From NCBI GenBank assembly GCA_003586115.2, contig QVOM02000072.1, forward strand, positions 435,982-499,981: a DNA stretch of 64,000 nucleotides, written 5' to 3'. The stretch comes from Salvator merianae (lineage: Eukaryota; Chordata; Lepidosauria; Squamata; Teiidae). The notes under the pieces are model-generated. The model was not told the origin of the DNA. It saw nothing but the letters and a program-made list of their open reading frames with translations, and did not search any database. Of the stretch, positions 25,321-40,154 are shown piece after piece. Position 1 is the first letter of the stretch. Every line of letters starts with the position of its first letter. The position numbers were made by a program, and so were the translations under genes.

Positions 25321-26754
25321 CAGAATACGTAAAAGGCAGATAGGCAGGCAGCCTATCATACCTTGCCATCCTGATTCATTCCAGGCACCATCCAAACCGG
25401 TTGAGAGATAACAATAGAAAAATGTTGATTGTTTTGAAAACAAAACAATTTCCACATTTTTGCATGATGGCTTGCCTCCTACACCCCTCCTGAATGCCAG
25501 GCACAGCAAAATCAGGAGAGAATCAGAAGACCTCCCTCTCACACAGGCACCATTTTGCCCCCCCTCCCCCCAGCAGCTCCCTTCTTAAATGATCTAGTGA
25601 TAAGACTTCTTGCTCTGTCTTAACCTACAACCTCTTAAGGCGCCATGGAACAATGCATGACATATCAAATACCCCAGGATTGAGGAATCAATACAGAATG
25701 CAATATGAATGCAATATTGGCATTTTCCATTATGTCAGCTCTCGCTTGCTGTCTGAGTTGGTACCAAGTGGATGGCAGCTTTTTCTCTCTCTTTTTTTTT
25801 TTTTTGGTAAATATTAGTCTAAAGTTGCTTGTTTTGAGTAATTTCTGCTCCTGATTAAAAGCTTTCACACTGGGAAAATCGTAATTTTAAAAAGCCACAC
25901 TCTGATACCTATAATATTCATTTTTGCACCGATTGGTTGCATCCACATCTTGCATTCAGCCTGGTCTCTTGGTGTCCTGAAGGCATGTACATCCACATGT
26001 TGTGCAGGCTCATGTACTGCCAGGATGACCAGGCTGGTCCTCAGGATGTTCTCCTGGAAAGCACTTTTTCTGAACTCAATAACCAACATTGGTTCTCTGG
26101 CTACCATCCTGGCAACCAAAAGTCTGTAGTGGCATGTGAATGCTGCTCCTAGCAGGATTCACTGTGCACTGGTTCTGGGTGCCCTGTGAACAGGGGAATG
26201 CAGAAGCAGGGACGAGCAATTCTGCTTTTGTGTTTAATTCATATTCACCCCACAGTGTGTGGAAACTCCAATGTCTGCTTTTGAGCTTTGCTTCAGCTTA
26301 AATATGCCTAGGACCTCGTATTAGTGACTTGTGAGTACTACAGTAAGATTGCTGACCTGAATCTTTCTGCAGTGCTTAGTCCAGATTCATTTGAGGAATA
26401 AGTAAAAACTTGGCAGATAAGCAATTTATTTTTCAGGTTACAAACCAAATAATGGGTTTTATTTCTTTCCTTTTCACAATTTTATCTTTTCCAGTGCTGC
26501 ACTTCTGCTAATAAAGCCTCTGTCAGATATATCTCTATCCTGCTCTTTGTGATGAAATGCCAAGGCACTGATTATTCCATAAATTTCTTTTCATGATAAA
26601 ATTCCAAGGCATCAGTTATAACATAGAATGGTGAAATGTCACTATTGGGAAATACACAGATAACTAGATTCCTTTTGAGTAGAAATGTGTACTTATTTCA
26701 GCTGTCACAAACAGAAGTTTACAAATATAGGCTACCAGAACTGATGCCTAAATT
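25321..26754. other. Intergenic DNA, nothing recognised
   Basis: Short ORFs only, with no family signal. Contains poly-T and poly-C runs near 25550-25570 and 25790-25806. Confidence 0.5.
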
Positions 26755-26915
26755 CTGCTTCCAGGGTGGGGAGACAGACAGAGCACCTCTAAAGGCCATT
26801 TGCAGGAAGTTGAGAGCAGGTGAAGGTTTTGCCTTTTATTCTGCTTGAGAATGCCCAGAAGCAATTGGTGGGCCACTGGGTGAGACAGGATGCTGGACTA
26901 GATGGGCTGTGTTCT
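26755..26915 (+). repeat. LINE-type 3' end / derived SINE (copy 2 of 3)
   Basis: Shares GAGAGCAGGTGAAGGTTTTGCC, CCAGAAGCAATTGGTGGGCC and GATGCTGGACTAGATGGGC with the copies at 6130 and 36597. It lacks the GATCCAGCAGGGCTTCTC block near its 3' end. Confidence 0.6.
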
Positions 26916-28044
26916 TAGGGGTGATTTCTATGAAAATATTGGTGACTAGCATTTGCATCTCCTTTGAACTTCCTGTCTAGTGTCTTAAGCAAACTTTGCT
27001 CAAGGTTTGAAAGCCATTCATAAGCTTAAATAGAACATACAAGAAGAAATCTATATAATGTTTCAACTGTAACAAAAGAAGCAGGTCATGGCCAGTATGG
27101 TATTGTCTTGAAGTTTCAGCGCTGGTCATAAATTTGTTTCCCAACTTATTTCTAAGATGAAATGAGAAATATATACTTAAACCTGTACTGTAATTCCCCC
27201 ATCAAAGCCAAGATTTGGCCCAATGCATCAGATGGGCTGGCCAACCTTGCACGGGGCTAATAGTTTGTTGTACGCAGTGTTTTAGCAGCTTCTGGTTGTC
27301 TTTACCATTTCGTGCCTTTTATTGTAATTTTGTAATTTGGATGGAGTTTTGTGAGCTATCTTCTGAGTGTCCTGCTTGGTTTGCTGTGGTGTGGGAGGGT
27401 GTAAGTTTTGAAACAAAATGGGTAACACCCAAAAGCAGCAAAAAAAAAGGAGAGATTTGGCATGCAAAAATTGTGGTGTGTGTGGACTTGAAATTTTTTT
27501 CTTGAAGTGTATTGTTTCTGAATTGTGGACTAGTTTCACAACTTTGTTTCCATAAATCCAAGTCCCTACCAACTACAGTGTTACCTATTGTGAAGCTGGT
27601 TTAGTAACCCAGCAAACACAGTTGGCGAAATTTTGTACAGTGTTTTGCAAAAAAACAATCCTACTTCCAATACTTCCAACCCAGAAATATATTTTTAGAA
27701 CATGGTCACTGGCATAACTATTTTTTTTCTCCAAAAAACACCGCAAGCTCTCCTTGCCTTGTATTGAGTTCATTCCAATTTTCCCCAAGTTTTATGTTTG
27801 CATATGTGTTATTTCAATAAGCATTTCTTTTCTTCTCTTCTCTTTTTTTTTTTTTTAGCATGATAGGGTGTTGGTTCCTCCTTTGGGCAGTAGCATTTAT
27901 TCCAGTGCACAGTTTTTAAGCTGCCTTGTTAAAAAAACGATGAAACAAAATTTCTACAGAATAGAAGTCAAGACATGCTCCAATCTTTTTCTAATCAACA
28001 CAAAAGTGGTTTGCCAGGAACTGATTCTAGGACCATTTGCAATT
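26916..28044. other. Intergenic DNA before the ficolin 3' end, nothing recognised
   Basis: No family-like ORF. The part nearest the ficolin stop may be its 3' UTR if the distal poly(A) signal (TTTATT at 27896-27901, AATAAA on the minus strand) is used. Confidence 0.5.
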
Positions 28045-28050
28045 TTTATT
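28045..28050 (-). terminator. FCN: Poly(A) signal of the ficolin gene
   Basis: AATAAA on the minus strand, about 95 bp past the ficolin stop codon. A second one is at 27896-27901, about 245 bp past the stop. Confidence 0.55.
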
Positions 28051-28144
28051 AAGGGAATTATTTGTCCTGCACAGAAGAAAGTTCCTTTACTGGTAACTAC
28101 GTGGAGAAAGCATTTTAAAGAGTTGGAAGAATAGACGATTTCAC

Positions 28145-31100
28145 CTATTGAGGTCTAATTTTCATGGCCACATATTTGTAGGAATAGTGGTATCCCTTCC
28201 CAGAAGACCAGTTGATGCCATTAGCGTAGGAAGTGTGTTCGCCCTTGAGATACAAGCCATTCAGGTTGGAATAGTGGCAGTCCGTGTACCACCAGCCCCC
28301 CTTGTACATCTCGGCACAGTTTCTTGAGTGGGTGTCACTATCTCTATCTCGTGTAGAGAAGGCCGCGTTTCTGTGTCGCAATAAAGAGTCCCCTGGAACG
28401 AGAAAAGAAGGAAAGCTTGAATTTGCATCTTTCGTTGCTGCAATGTATAGTTTTAGGGGGAAAGGTGAAGTCATCGCTGGAGAGCAGACGGCAAGGAATC
28501 GCATGTCAGTGGCGCGGGAAATGCTTCCCATGCTGTGGTTCATTCATCAAATAAAGCAGTTTTCACATTCATTGAAGCAAATGTCCCAATGAAAGAGTAT
28601 TTCATATGTAGCTTACCCATGGTCCCCTCCAGATAAGAGCCTAGCTTTAATGTATAGTTCTCCGCCTCGCTCAGGATTTTGAAAGTACTGTAGGTAGCGT
28701 AGGTTCCTGCATCAGTGAAATCCTTCACATCAATTCTCAGCTGCTGTGCTTCTGTTCCCGCAAAGAAAGAAAAAAACAGAGTGAGTACAGCCATCAAGAG
28801 AAATCCTTGGATAGAGCATCATTACATTTAGAATTCCTCTAAACACCATATTCAAGATCCTGCTCCTTTGATTTGTTGAGCGTCAGAAGGATCCTCCTGA
28901 ATCAAAGACCCTGTCGTAGACTGTGCCAGCATGCGGATGGCTGGTCCCTATTTCGGGATATAATCTGGAATAATGCCCCGTGCAGAAAGGACCAAAATTA
29001 CTGCAAACCCTGAGCCTTGACTGTTCTAGGAGCTTGTCGTCACAGGGGCAGGACACATGCCCACAAACAAAACATGAGCACCACAGCACTTTCCATATTC
29101 AGGTTGAGGGCCAATCTTACCTTTTGCTAAACTGAGGCCAGTCACTTGAGATAGCAAACTGCTTGTTAATTTCTTATTATTACAGTATTATTGTGTCCAC
29201 TCAGCTAAATTGCTTTGGGAACTGTGAACAATGGCCTTGGGCCAGTCTGGCTCTTTGCAGTCTGTAGACCACCCTACAAGCTCAACTCCCTGCACTCCAG
29301 AACAGAACTGACTTACGGGAATTTTGAACGCATCTCAACAGAAGACGTATAATTTTTACTAGGCACGTAGTAACAGTGATACAGGAACAAATCAATCCTA
29401 TGAGTAATTCACAAATATTATAAGCAAAGTATCGGACAAGTAATAACTATAGGTAAATACAATAAATTAAAAGGTAAGGCAAAATACACCATTCACAAGC
29501 ATGCAGAATTGTAGAAGTATCAAAAACAGGGCGCTGCTCAGACCCTTTATGGTGGGATTGCCACATTTATCTGTGGCAACCCCACCACAGCTGCGCTATA
29601 AGCCCCTGATGGCAGGTTTTCCTGAAATAGTGCTATTACTTACCTTATAGATGGAACCACCGTTCTCGTTCTGGCCACTGCACATGTGGGTAGGTAGGCC
29701 AAAAAAGATGCACGGTGGTGGCATCGCACACACCAAGGTATTACTTCCTAGCGAAATACCCAGATAAGTGCATTCCCTGTGCATGTGTGGGGTCTAAAAA
29801 GACAGCCATGTATCTGCAATGGTCATGATTGTGCACTTCTGTGTATTTCGTGCCAGTGAAATACCTGGATGTGCAGGTCACTAAATGTGCACAGGCAGCA
29901 TGGGCCCCCATGCTGTCTAGCCAACAGGCGATAATTGTAGAGAGGCTTTTCTCTGGAATATTGGCTGTTAACACAATATTCAGCCAGGGTCTGGAGCTGG
30001 TTCAATATCCCAAAGCTCACCTGTTAAGAGGTTTGGATAGAGAAATATAGGGAAATCAGTGGGACTGTGGGATGAAGACAGTAATACAGTATTATTAATG
30101 TTGTTGAAATTCATATGTTTGAAAACTGAAGGTGAATTATGAAAGGAAATACAAAAGCATCCATAAACATCTTAATGCAGTGAGACAACTTCCCTCTGTA
30201 TCACTGAAGCCAATCCTTACTTGAAGAAGTTAGCAGGAAATGCCCAGTGTGCCTCCTGCCCAAGAACGTAGTAGGTGATCCTTCAAAGAAAACCTTGAGA
30301 GAGATGCTAACTCCTGCTTGGCTAGGTCTGAGCCTCCTTCTTACGTTAGTAAATTCCATTCTCCCCTATGAGGCTATTTTGTTTTGGCTTGGACTCTAAT
30401 GCAATCAAGATAAAGGTTTTCCTATTATATCTGCCCTTATCAATTGGTTTCTCCTCAGTGAATGAAGCTTGATTGCTAGATTTCTCACTGCTTATTTTAG
30501 ACTGAGGCTAATACCATTCCCATTACTTGAGGTGTGGTTGCGCTATGAGATTTGGATAATTGTGGAAGTTAATGGGGTCGGTGGATACAGTGCTGAGCTC
30601 ATACTTGCGATTATATATTAGAATGCCATGCTCTCTGCTTTGACCTAGTATACTATAACTCTGTCTTGCATCTGATGCCTTTCATTTTATGACTTTACTA
30701 TTACAGTTAAAATGCACCACCTTCAGGGTACAAGCTAGGATTCACAAATTGGCCTGGGGCTTAGTGATCAGGCAGAAAGCTTTCATTATGTCCGTGACTC
30801 CAGGTAGCATTCAATATGTTTTTGAAGGCCGTCCAAGTCAATCTATCCCCATTGCTCCCCCACCAAGGAGGTTAGAGGGAGCCTGAAAGGACTTCAACTT
30901 ATGACTTCAACTTAGTCCTTATGAAAGGACTTATGAATAAATGTAGATTTCAGACATCTACTCTAGTAAACCATGTGTTTCTGCTCAATGTCTTAGGAAA
31001 TCTGGTCCTTCTGCATAGTGATGCTATAGCAGCAATGGCAGAAAGAACAAGGAACATGGACTTACCAGAGTTTGTAAGAAGATGGATTTTATCATTTCCT

Positions 31101-34100
31101 AACCAGAATTCTGATGCTTGATTACCAAAACCTTTCTTGTAGGACTCCCAGTCACGATAAAAATCCACTGATCCATCCTGTCGTCGCTGGAAGACCTGGG
31201 TATAAAGGGAGAAAATATTTCAGTGTGTGAGTGGGAAGGTGAGCCAGGTTTCTGTTCTCTGTCACTGGTTTTTGAATTGTAAATCTAAGGAGGTAATTTA
31301 TGCCATTAAATGTCCATGTACACTATTATATGTGGGAATGATAGAAAAGAAAAGGGATTCAAGAACATAGAAGTAATATCGAAAAATTTTAAAATGCTAG
31401 CAGTTTTGGTTCAGCACTATATGAAATTTGATCATAATGAACATGATATGCAATTTTGATGCATAAAAGGAATAGATCAAAGGCCCTTTCTGCACTTACC
31501 TGCCGTCAATCTGTATTAGTAGGTCCAGAATAGCCCATTGTCCTACCGTATACTTATATATACTTATATTTTAAGTATATTTTAAGCTGTTTTATAAAGT
31601 TTATCTTTTTATTGCTGTAACTTGCCCTGCGACATTAGGGTGAAGGACAGGATATAAATATTTGAATGAATGAAAGAACAGAACAGAATAGAATAGAATA
31701 GAATAGAATAGAATAGAATAGAACTGATTTAGAATTTATTGACCAATGTTCTTATTTTTCAAAGAAGCTGCTAGAATAGCTTCTGTGTTTATGCTACACA
31801 TTGTTGCAACAAATGTGATACCAAAAAATATCGGGCAAAAGCAACCTTATTCCTCCCACTATGGCCACTACATGAAGTCTGAAAAAGGTGGCCATCTAGG
31901 AGCTCATCTCTCTAACTACACATAAGGCAGTTTCTGCAAGAGAGGAAGAAAAGTACTACAAGTGGAGCACTCTTCCCCTTAAGAGATGTAAGCTCTCCTC
32001 TTAAAGCGGCAATGTGCTTTCTTCAAGCTGCCTGATGCCCCCTACCTTTCTAAATCGCAGCAAGGGAATCCCCAGGAGCACTTTTGACAGGCAAAGGAGA
32101 TTTCTTTTTCAGGATCAGCTGTGATTTTGACATGGGAGGAGACAGGCAGCCTTTCCCTCCCTTCCCTGAGTCAAAACCCTTGCTGCAATGTTGACAGGCA
32201 GGAAAAGAGCTACCTCTGCTGTCAAAAACAAAGAGGAGGAATCTGATGGCAGGAGAGTTAAAATACAGGGAATGGCCCCATCGGATCGTGAACTCTTGAA
32301 TGGAAAATTTTGTTTATCTAATTGGAGACAATATTTAGAAAGTGCAAGTTTCCCTTTTGAGGACTGAATTGATCACAAAAACGTACAGCCATTGCAACAT
32401 CATGCAAACTTTCCCTCCACCAGATGGGCCAATTTCTTCATCTGTTTTGATTTTATACTCAAGTACATTAAGGATGAAAAAATAATTTGGCTGATACATT
32501 TTCCTGGAAACCCCAACACTGAGACTTTGATGAGCCTACCGTCTTGACCATCCTGACTCCAGAACAATTTTATACTTGGTAGCCGTTCTCTGAACATAAA
32601 AAATCAATTGGCAGCTAAATACTCAAAACTCCTCGCTTCAGATTCCTAGTTTCAGTTTCAAACTTTGGATTTTTCACTGCAGGATGACTTGCCAGGATCC
32701 TGATACAACTACATCATTCTTCCATAGCAGGACACTGAACTATATGTTTACTCCTGCTCAACTCATATGATGGCTAAGTCATTCCACACTAAGCTTGAAG
32801 GCCTCTTGCAGCTGTTGCCCACCCATGACAGACCTTGGCAGGTAATTTTAATGGACTTTATCACTGACCTCCCAGCCTCAAAGGGACACACCACTATTTG
32901 GATTGCGATGATCATTTTTCTCATATGGCTCATTTTTCTCCTTGTAAACAGATTCCCTTAACCCGATAACTAGCCTACCTCTTTATGGATCATATCTTTA
33001 AATTACATGGAATCCATACCATGCCCATATTATTTTTAAGCAGGGTTCCCATATGACTGCTGATTTCTGGAAATCCTTTATGGCCGTCATTGGTGTGAAC
33101 TTGGCTTGCTCCTCTACTTATCAGCTGCAGACTGATGGAGCTATGGAATGTTTAAATCAGCAATATTTGCATTGCTTTACCAGTTTTCAACAGGACTACT
33201 CAAAGGCTGTTTGCCAATTTTGTTCCCTATAGCTTCCACAATTTCTTCTTGGCCTGACATAGCAAGTTATTTCTGGTTGGATTTTCAAACAAATCTATCT
33301 GCTAGCAGAGATCTCTTGACCTTTCAAGGGGCTTCCTTGACCCCTTTAAAGTTGTCTAGAAAATAAACCCTGTTACCTTTTGCTTAAAGCCTCCTAAACA
33401 CATGAAAGTGCGCCTGGATTTTCACTGCAGCCCATTTCATAAGAAAGAAACCAAATTCCCCCTTGTATGAATCCATCACCCCTCTTCCTTTTGTTGTGGT
33501 TAGGGAACATGAGGACATTGAGATTTCTAACATCCTGGATTTATGTTATTATTGTGGATGTCTACAGTACTTGGCCCACTGGACTGTTTACTCAGCTTCC
33601 AAGCACACCTCGGAGGACACACAGATGTTAATGCCATAGACTTCTTAAATCTTCCCTTTTCCATTTTCCCAATAAGCTGGGTCCTTCATCCCCTCTCACT
33701 CTGATGGCTGTTTCTTCCACTCTTGACTCTGGGGGGTGGGAGATTCCACTTGGAGAGGGAGATGTTGGGAGGATAGCTAGAGAGAAGCCATTTTCTTCTG
33801 TACAAAGCACAGGACTGTGCCTATTAGCATACATCATTGACTTTGGGTTCTTATGGTAAGACATGGCAGCTTTCTGTCATGAGGGGTAGAAGTCAAATAA
33901 TGAATAGTAAATAACAATATATCCTTTTTCTCTGAAGACGCAGGTCAGAGGAGGGAAGAGAGAAGAAAATAATTGCCAGAGTATGAAAGTCTGCTCCATC
34001 AGCAGTGCCATCTCCTCTATGGAAATCTACAAATGGGGAGAAGGAACTATTTCAACTTGTCTCTTGCTCACCCTTTATGGGGATGGACAGAAGGTATAAA

Positions 34101-34912
34101 AGAAAGCATGAACAGCTGCCTCTGCATCATGCTTAAAGGTAGGGATGCCAACTGAAAGAGGGATTCTGGTTAGGGGATTCTCAAAATAAAAAAATCTTTA
34201 AAAGTTAGCATTAACAAGTTCCTTGGCCCTTTTTCACTAGGCTATAAATATAGCTCTTCATCATTAAACAGGGCAAGACTTACTCACCAGCCAGCCTCCG
34301 CCATCAGTCTCCATGTCACAAAAGACCGTCATTGCTTTCCCTGTTCCAGGGTATATGGTATACCAGCCACTAAGTGTCTCCCCACAGTTCAGGAGGTCTT
34401 CGCAGTTTTTGACTTTTGCTCCTAGGAGAAATATTAGAAAGAAAAGTGTTCATATCGTTCATTTGTATCTTAGTTATATAAAGCTTGAGTTCCTAGTGTA
34501 GTGTCAGTAGACATAGAGATATCTGCTCTGGCCTTCCCAAGTTCTTCTAAGAGGATATAAAATCTGAAACTACATGGCCAACCAGATGATTTAGTTTATG
34601 TGCTGCATGCTCAGAGAAGTTCCCACTTGATTTCTGGTCCATGCAGAAAGTTGAAGCGTGTACGTTTACCAATAGGCAGCCAGTGTGGGTGAGCACAGGG
34701 GGAAGCTCCACAACCTGCTGAAAGCCCATTCATGGGCTTCCCTTGAAGTCCATGTGACCCATGTGAAGTTAATGAACCAGCTTTCAGCAGGGAGAGGGGC
34801 TTCTGGCTCACCTTGCTGGCCACCACGTATCTCTTTTCTTGTTATCAGTCATTATCCTTGTAAGCCTTCATCCCACTCTTAGCTAGTGACTACACTGGGT
34901 GTATATTCATGA

Positions 34913-34950
<38 letters not shown>

Positions 34951-37900
34951 AGGAGAGGGAGAACTCCAGCAGGCCTCCCTCCATGGAGATCACATTAAAA
35001 TATGACCTTCTTTGAAGATCCCATAGAATTCCTGGCATAGTCCAAACTAGAACTAGGGGATATTCATGGGGTCATTTTCTGAACAAACCCCTTTAAAAGT
35101 TTACGGTTCCAAAAATTAAATAAATTACAGGGAAATTGACATATGATTCATCAGTTCAAATTCCCACTTACATCATGTCCCAGCCTTCCCCCCACTTTCC
35201 TAATCACATCTGGCTAAACTCCAGGTCTTGCCTCAGTCTCTCTCTCTCTCCTTCCCCAGTCAGGCCCTGATAAGCCGTGGGTCCTGCTCTGCTGGCCCTC
35301 CTACTGCATCCACCCAGTCTTATTTTGCCCTGCACTTCTCCATGCTTGGTGCACACACCCACTTCTTGGAAGGCCTCTAATGTGACCTGTTGCATCCAAG
35401 GTCTTCCAGGAAGTGGATGAATACACACATCCACACACTAGGCCTTGTGGGAGGACTTGTAGTCCTCTATTCTAGGGAAGGAACCCCAGTTACAGCCCTG
35501 TGCAAAAAGTATGTGTCAGAGGGAGAAAAAGAGAGAGCATCTTGGTCAAATGAAGCTTCAGATGTGTGGAGACTGAGGTATCTGTGGAGAAGAAATCATG
35601 TCCTTCTCTCTCCTTTTGCATGTGTAAGAGGTAAAAAGAGAGGCTTGGGTTGCAGTCATACCTTATCTTTACTCCATCTTCAGGTCATCATCTATCCTCA
35701 GGGATCACATGCCAAAATGCATTTCTGTTTTTTCTCTCCTGTATTTGGATTATCCCAGCACTGAGTCCATTTTTGAGTGTGATCCCTAACCAAAGACAGC
35801 CTGAAGATGGAGAGCAGCCTGTAGTCTAGAGTTTGAAGCCGGGGGGGGGAGCAACCTGAGCTGGACACTGGCAAACACAATCTGGTGCCGCCGCCACAGA
35901 GACACCTCACCTCATAGTGCTTCCTACTGAGCTGCCTTGCCTTGCCTTGGCCTGAGAAGGGCATCCTATCACGTGTGGATGGCAGCCTGCAGGTTCTTGG
36001 GCTCAGAGTCAGAGGGGGCAACTTGAGTATGCCCTTGCCCACCTACCGCCAGCCATAATGTGGCTGCATCTGCCCGGGAGTCACCCTGCCTCGCTCCCCC
36101 AAGGTAGGTATGAACAGGCTGAAAACAGTCTCAATTCCTGGTCTGTCCTAAGATGGACTACCATGTTGTGGTGTGAGCATGGTCTTGGTTGAACAAAGCT
36201 TCAAAGTTATAGAGAAGCATTTGTGAAGAAGAAATAGTATCCTCTTCGCTCTGTGTTTTGGCAACTTACTCAGGAGTAAGCCCCCAAGCAAGAGGAAGCA
36301 AATGCTTTCCCATCCTCCTATGGTGCTTTGCCTCTCCGGGGGAGGAAGTTTGAGCTAAGAAGAGGAAGGGAAGCCCAATCACAGCCTTTTTTATATTTTC
36401 TACTGTTAAAGCAGCCTCCTTTTCTTCATCTGAGTGGCTGAATCACCACCATAACCTCTCCTCCAAAAGGCAGAGTGAATTCTTAATTACTTTTTTATAA
36501 CCAAGATAGATCTGTACGATAAAAAGAACAAGAAAATGGTAGAACAAGAAAATAACAACAAGGTTGATTGGGAATTAGTTAACAATAAACATAAAGGGTG
36601 GAGAGACAGACAGGAAGCTTCTAAAGGCATTTGGCAGGGAGTCAAGAGCAAGTGAAGGTTTTGTCTTTTTATTTTGCTTGAGATGACCAGAAGCCTTCGG
36701 TGGGCCACCAGGTGAGACAGGATGCTGGACTAGATGGGCCGTGGCCTGATCTAGCAGGGCTTCTCTTATGTTCTTATAACAATTAATGATAGTTAATGTA
36801 TAACAAATATACACTTAGAATTAATGGTAAGGCAGTTATGAGAAAGAAATCTATATTTAATCAGTCCAGATGTTCAAGGAGGGCAAGTCTGGAATGTTAG
36901 AGTCATTTTTCTCAGGCGCTTTTGTTAAGACTGGATACCAGGTTAAGTCTGGGACTTGCCCTTGCATTTGTCTGTGCTGATAAAGGATATGTTCTGTTTC
37001 CACTATTAATCAAAGACAGCAACACTAGTGCTGTATAGTAAATAGATGCACATTCTTTCATCCATGGGCGATTGCCTGTCAAGCAGCAGTTAACAGGAAG
37101 TCTAACAGAGATCAGGCAGTGCTGATAATTGGCTCATCTTTCAGAAATCCCCTGATAAATTTAGGTCTAAGGCAAGAATTTCTCAAATTTCTTTTATAAC
37201 TAAATTCCAAAACTTTTGAACAATGTGGTAAAATGTATCCTTCACTTTTTAACACTGCTAGCAAGTTGGAGCTATGTCTTTAGAGATAAAGATAAGTTGT
37301 ACAGGTGTGCGATACCATATGTATAGCAGTTTCAGGTTGGTCTCTTTAATACTGGGCACAGCAAAACAGGACTTAGGATTTATGGTTTTTAGACTACTCA
37401 GATTCTGTGAATGATTCCTGTAAATTGTTTTCCTAAGATAGCTTTAAAGATTGCATGGATCTATTAGATGCTTCAAGTAATATGTTATAGATTTCTTTGA
37501 TAGTATCAGTGACTTTAGAGCCTAAGTGTTTTATGAGTGCTTCAGAGGCAGTTAATTATCCTGAAGCAACTTGCTTGGCTGGTTTGGAGTAAAGGAAATG
37601 GAGCATATTTTGGGCTAACAGCCAGTTACCAATAGGTGCCAATAAGGCACCAGGTATTATTTGTTTTTATTGTTTCCATCTTGGGTATAGAAATCCTTCA
37701 ATATGGTGTAGACTTTTTCCCTAAGTTGAGTACAGACTTGGCTCATGAGCTGAGGCAGCAGAGATTGTACACTTAGAACTAGTGCTATTGGGGATGGAGA
37801 GATTTTGTTTCCAAACCAGCCAAGTTAAAATCATGTCCTTACCAATGATTCCAACATCTTGCAGTTGATGAGTATTTATAGGCACAAAGAAAGGGATAGT

Positions 37901-38722
37901 TGTTAGACCTGATAAGGATACCAGTTCTGCTTTGGCCCATAATATCTGAGCTCCTGAATTAATCCTAAATAATCACCTAATATGAAATGCCTCCAAATAG
38001 GCAGAGCAAATTCTTAACGTTTTCGGAAGTTCCTAGAGAATTACTTAAGTAAATTGCTGCTATAGGAAAAAGAAATAATTCCAAGCACTTCTTCAATACA
38101 GATCCCAGAAATAGCATGAAAAAGGACTGCACCTTTCCCTGTCCACAGGCGACCCAAGGTACTGTCCCCAATAGTTCATTTTTGCATCCACACCAAAGTT
38201 GCAGGCCAGACTATTGGGGAAGAACAGACTGAGACCAACTATAGTCCAGTGATAAGAAGGTACAAATTTGCAGAACTTAAAACGAAGCCTCTGTTGATTG
38301 CTTTAAACTTGTGATGGAAGTATGAGAGTGCTGGCCCCAATCCATAGAATACTTGAAGTGTGAATGTTCCCTCAGTCTTCTTGAGAAGTGGCTGTAGCTG
38401 ATGGTGAGCAATTCCTCCTGCTTTGCTGTTCAAGGGCCTTAAAGAGCACCTATGGTGGCGTGGCACTGGAACAACTGCAGGTCCATGTGGATGCCACACT
38501 CATCCAACACAAAAAAAGGGCCATGTGGAAACAGAGTTGAGCCTCTCATGGTGACTTCATGCCTCCATAAAGGCACCATGTGGAACCTGCCACTGTTTCT
38601 GCCTTTCAGTTCTCACAGGGATGTTTTTAGAATAGAATGGAAAGGTGGAGTAAATGTGGACTGTACTAAACTCTTCATGGATGGATGGGTAGATAGATAG
38701 GTAGGTAGGTACTGTGGGTGGG

Positions 38723-38771
<49 letters not shown>

Positions 38772-40054
38772 TTGTGCCCAACCTGCCTGTATCTCTTTCT
38801 AAATCTTTAGATGATTGGGAACTTCCGAGTAACTCTGAAGCTATGGTTCTTTCAGGACAGTTGCTGCTTAAATGCAACAAAACTCTTCCTATTAAAAAAA
38901 ACCCACAGGGATTTCCCCCTAAGCAACAGAAAACCCCGTGCTGTCTGTCTTTCTTGAATGATGCAAGAATAGGGAACAGAGGGTATTTAATAAAATTTGT
39001 CTGTTTGTTGATGATGTTGGTGTGAAATGATGTACAGCAGGGATGCCCCTATACAGCTTTTTTTTTGCTGAAGAACATTTGTGATTCCTATTCCTAGATA
39101 GGTTTTGCTATCATCCCAAACTTAGGCCCAATTTCATGGCTTTTGTAAGTTTTTTTGAATCCCATGATGTTTGACATTTGTCTTGTTGATGCTACAAACA
39201 GCTCTTGGTTTTATGTCAGTTAAATTGCCAAAGATTTAGCAGGAAAACTGGGAATTATAATTTGATCAGGATACCAAGAATTAATGGCAATATCCTCATT
39301 CCACATCCCAAAACTGCTGTCTGAGTATAACTGGGGTAAAGCGATAACTAAACTAAAATTCCCCAATGATACATTGATAACCTGTGGAACATTTCCACAG
39401 AATAAGGGTTCTTGCTGGAAGCCCATCCCCCACTTGATCCTACAGAGCCATCTACTGATGGAGCTACAGTGTTGCAGAAGCTACCATGCCCATGTCTTGA
39501 TGGGAGTGGTGGCAGGACCCGGAAGCAGGCGACATTTTACAACCACAAATACACCCAATCTCTCCATTGCTGTGCCGGCAAAGGGCATCGGATGGACACA
39601 GAAACTGCCCAGGAGGGAAAGAGCTCTGCCAAAGAGCTCAGAGAGTACAAAAACCCTCACTCTCCCCTTCCATGTCTTCCTGCATCTCTGCGATGGAGTG
39701 CAGATTACAGGGCTACATGCATAGGTCACCCACAGGTGACAACTGTGTGCATCTGCTGCGTTAATAAGGTTGTCTGATCCCGGCCATACTTGCTTCTTAG
39801 ATCAGAGAAGGAATGGGACAACTTTTAGGGGTAGGGCATATTTCATAATTATGAATTATGTTTGTATCCACTTTGCATTATGTTTGGGAAATCTACAAGA
39901 CTCTCATCAGTTGACCAAATTAGCATGATTACACAAAGAAAGAAGATTATAAGAAGTATACACACCCTCCTCCTGACAATCGGCAGCAGTATTCGAATCA
40001 CATGCTTCTCCTAGAGAGAGAGAGGGGGAGAGAGGGAGAGAGAGAGAGAGAGAG

Positions 40055-40093
<39 letters not shown>

Positions 40094-40095
40094 AA

Positions 40096-40154
<59 letters not shown>

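Noticed and set aside
31679..31725. Regularly spaced short repeats considered as a CRISPR-like array
   Set aside because: Simple AGAAT microsatellite with no spacers, in a vertebrate genome.
37000..38250. Broken minus-strand frames that might be an old retroviral or other retroelement coding region
   Set aside because: No diagnostic motif could be identified by eye, so no family is claimed. A translated search would decide.
39284..39777. Overlapping 121-146-codon ORFs in ficolin intron 3
   Set aside because: Different frames over the same bases, no motif, no splice context, and antisense to the host gene.
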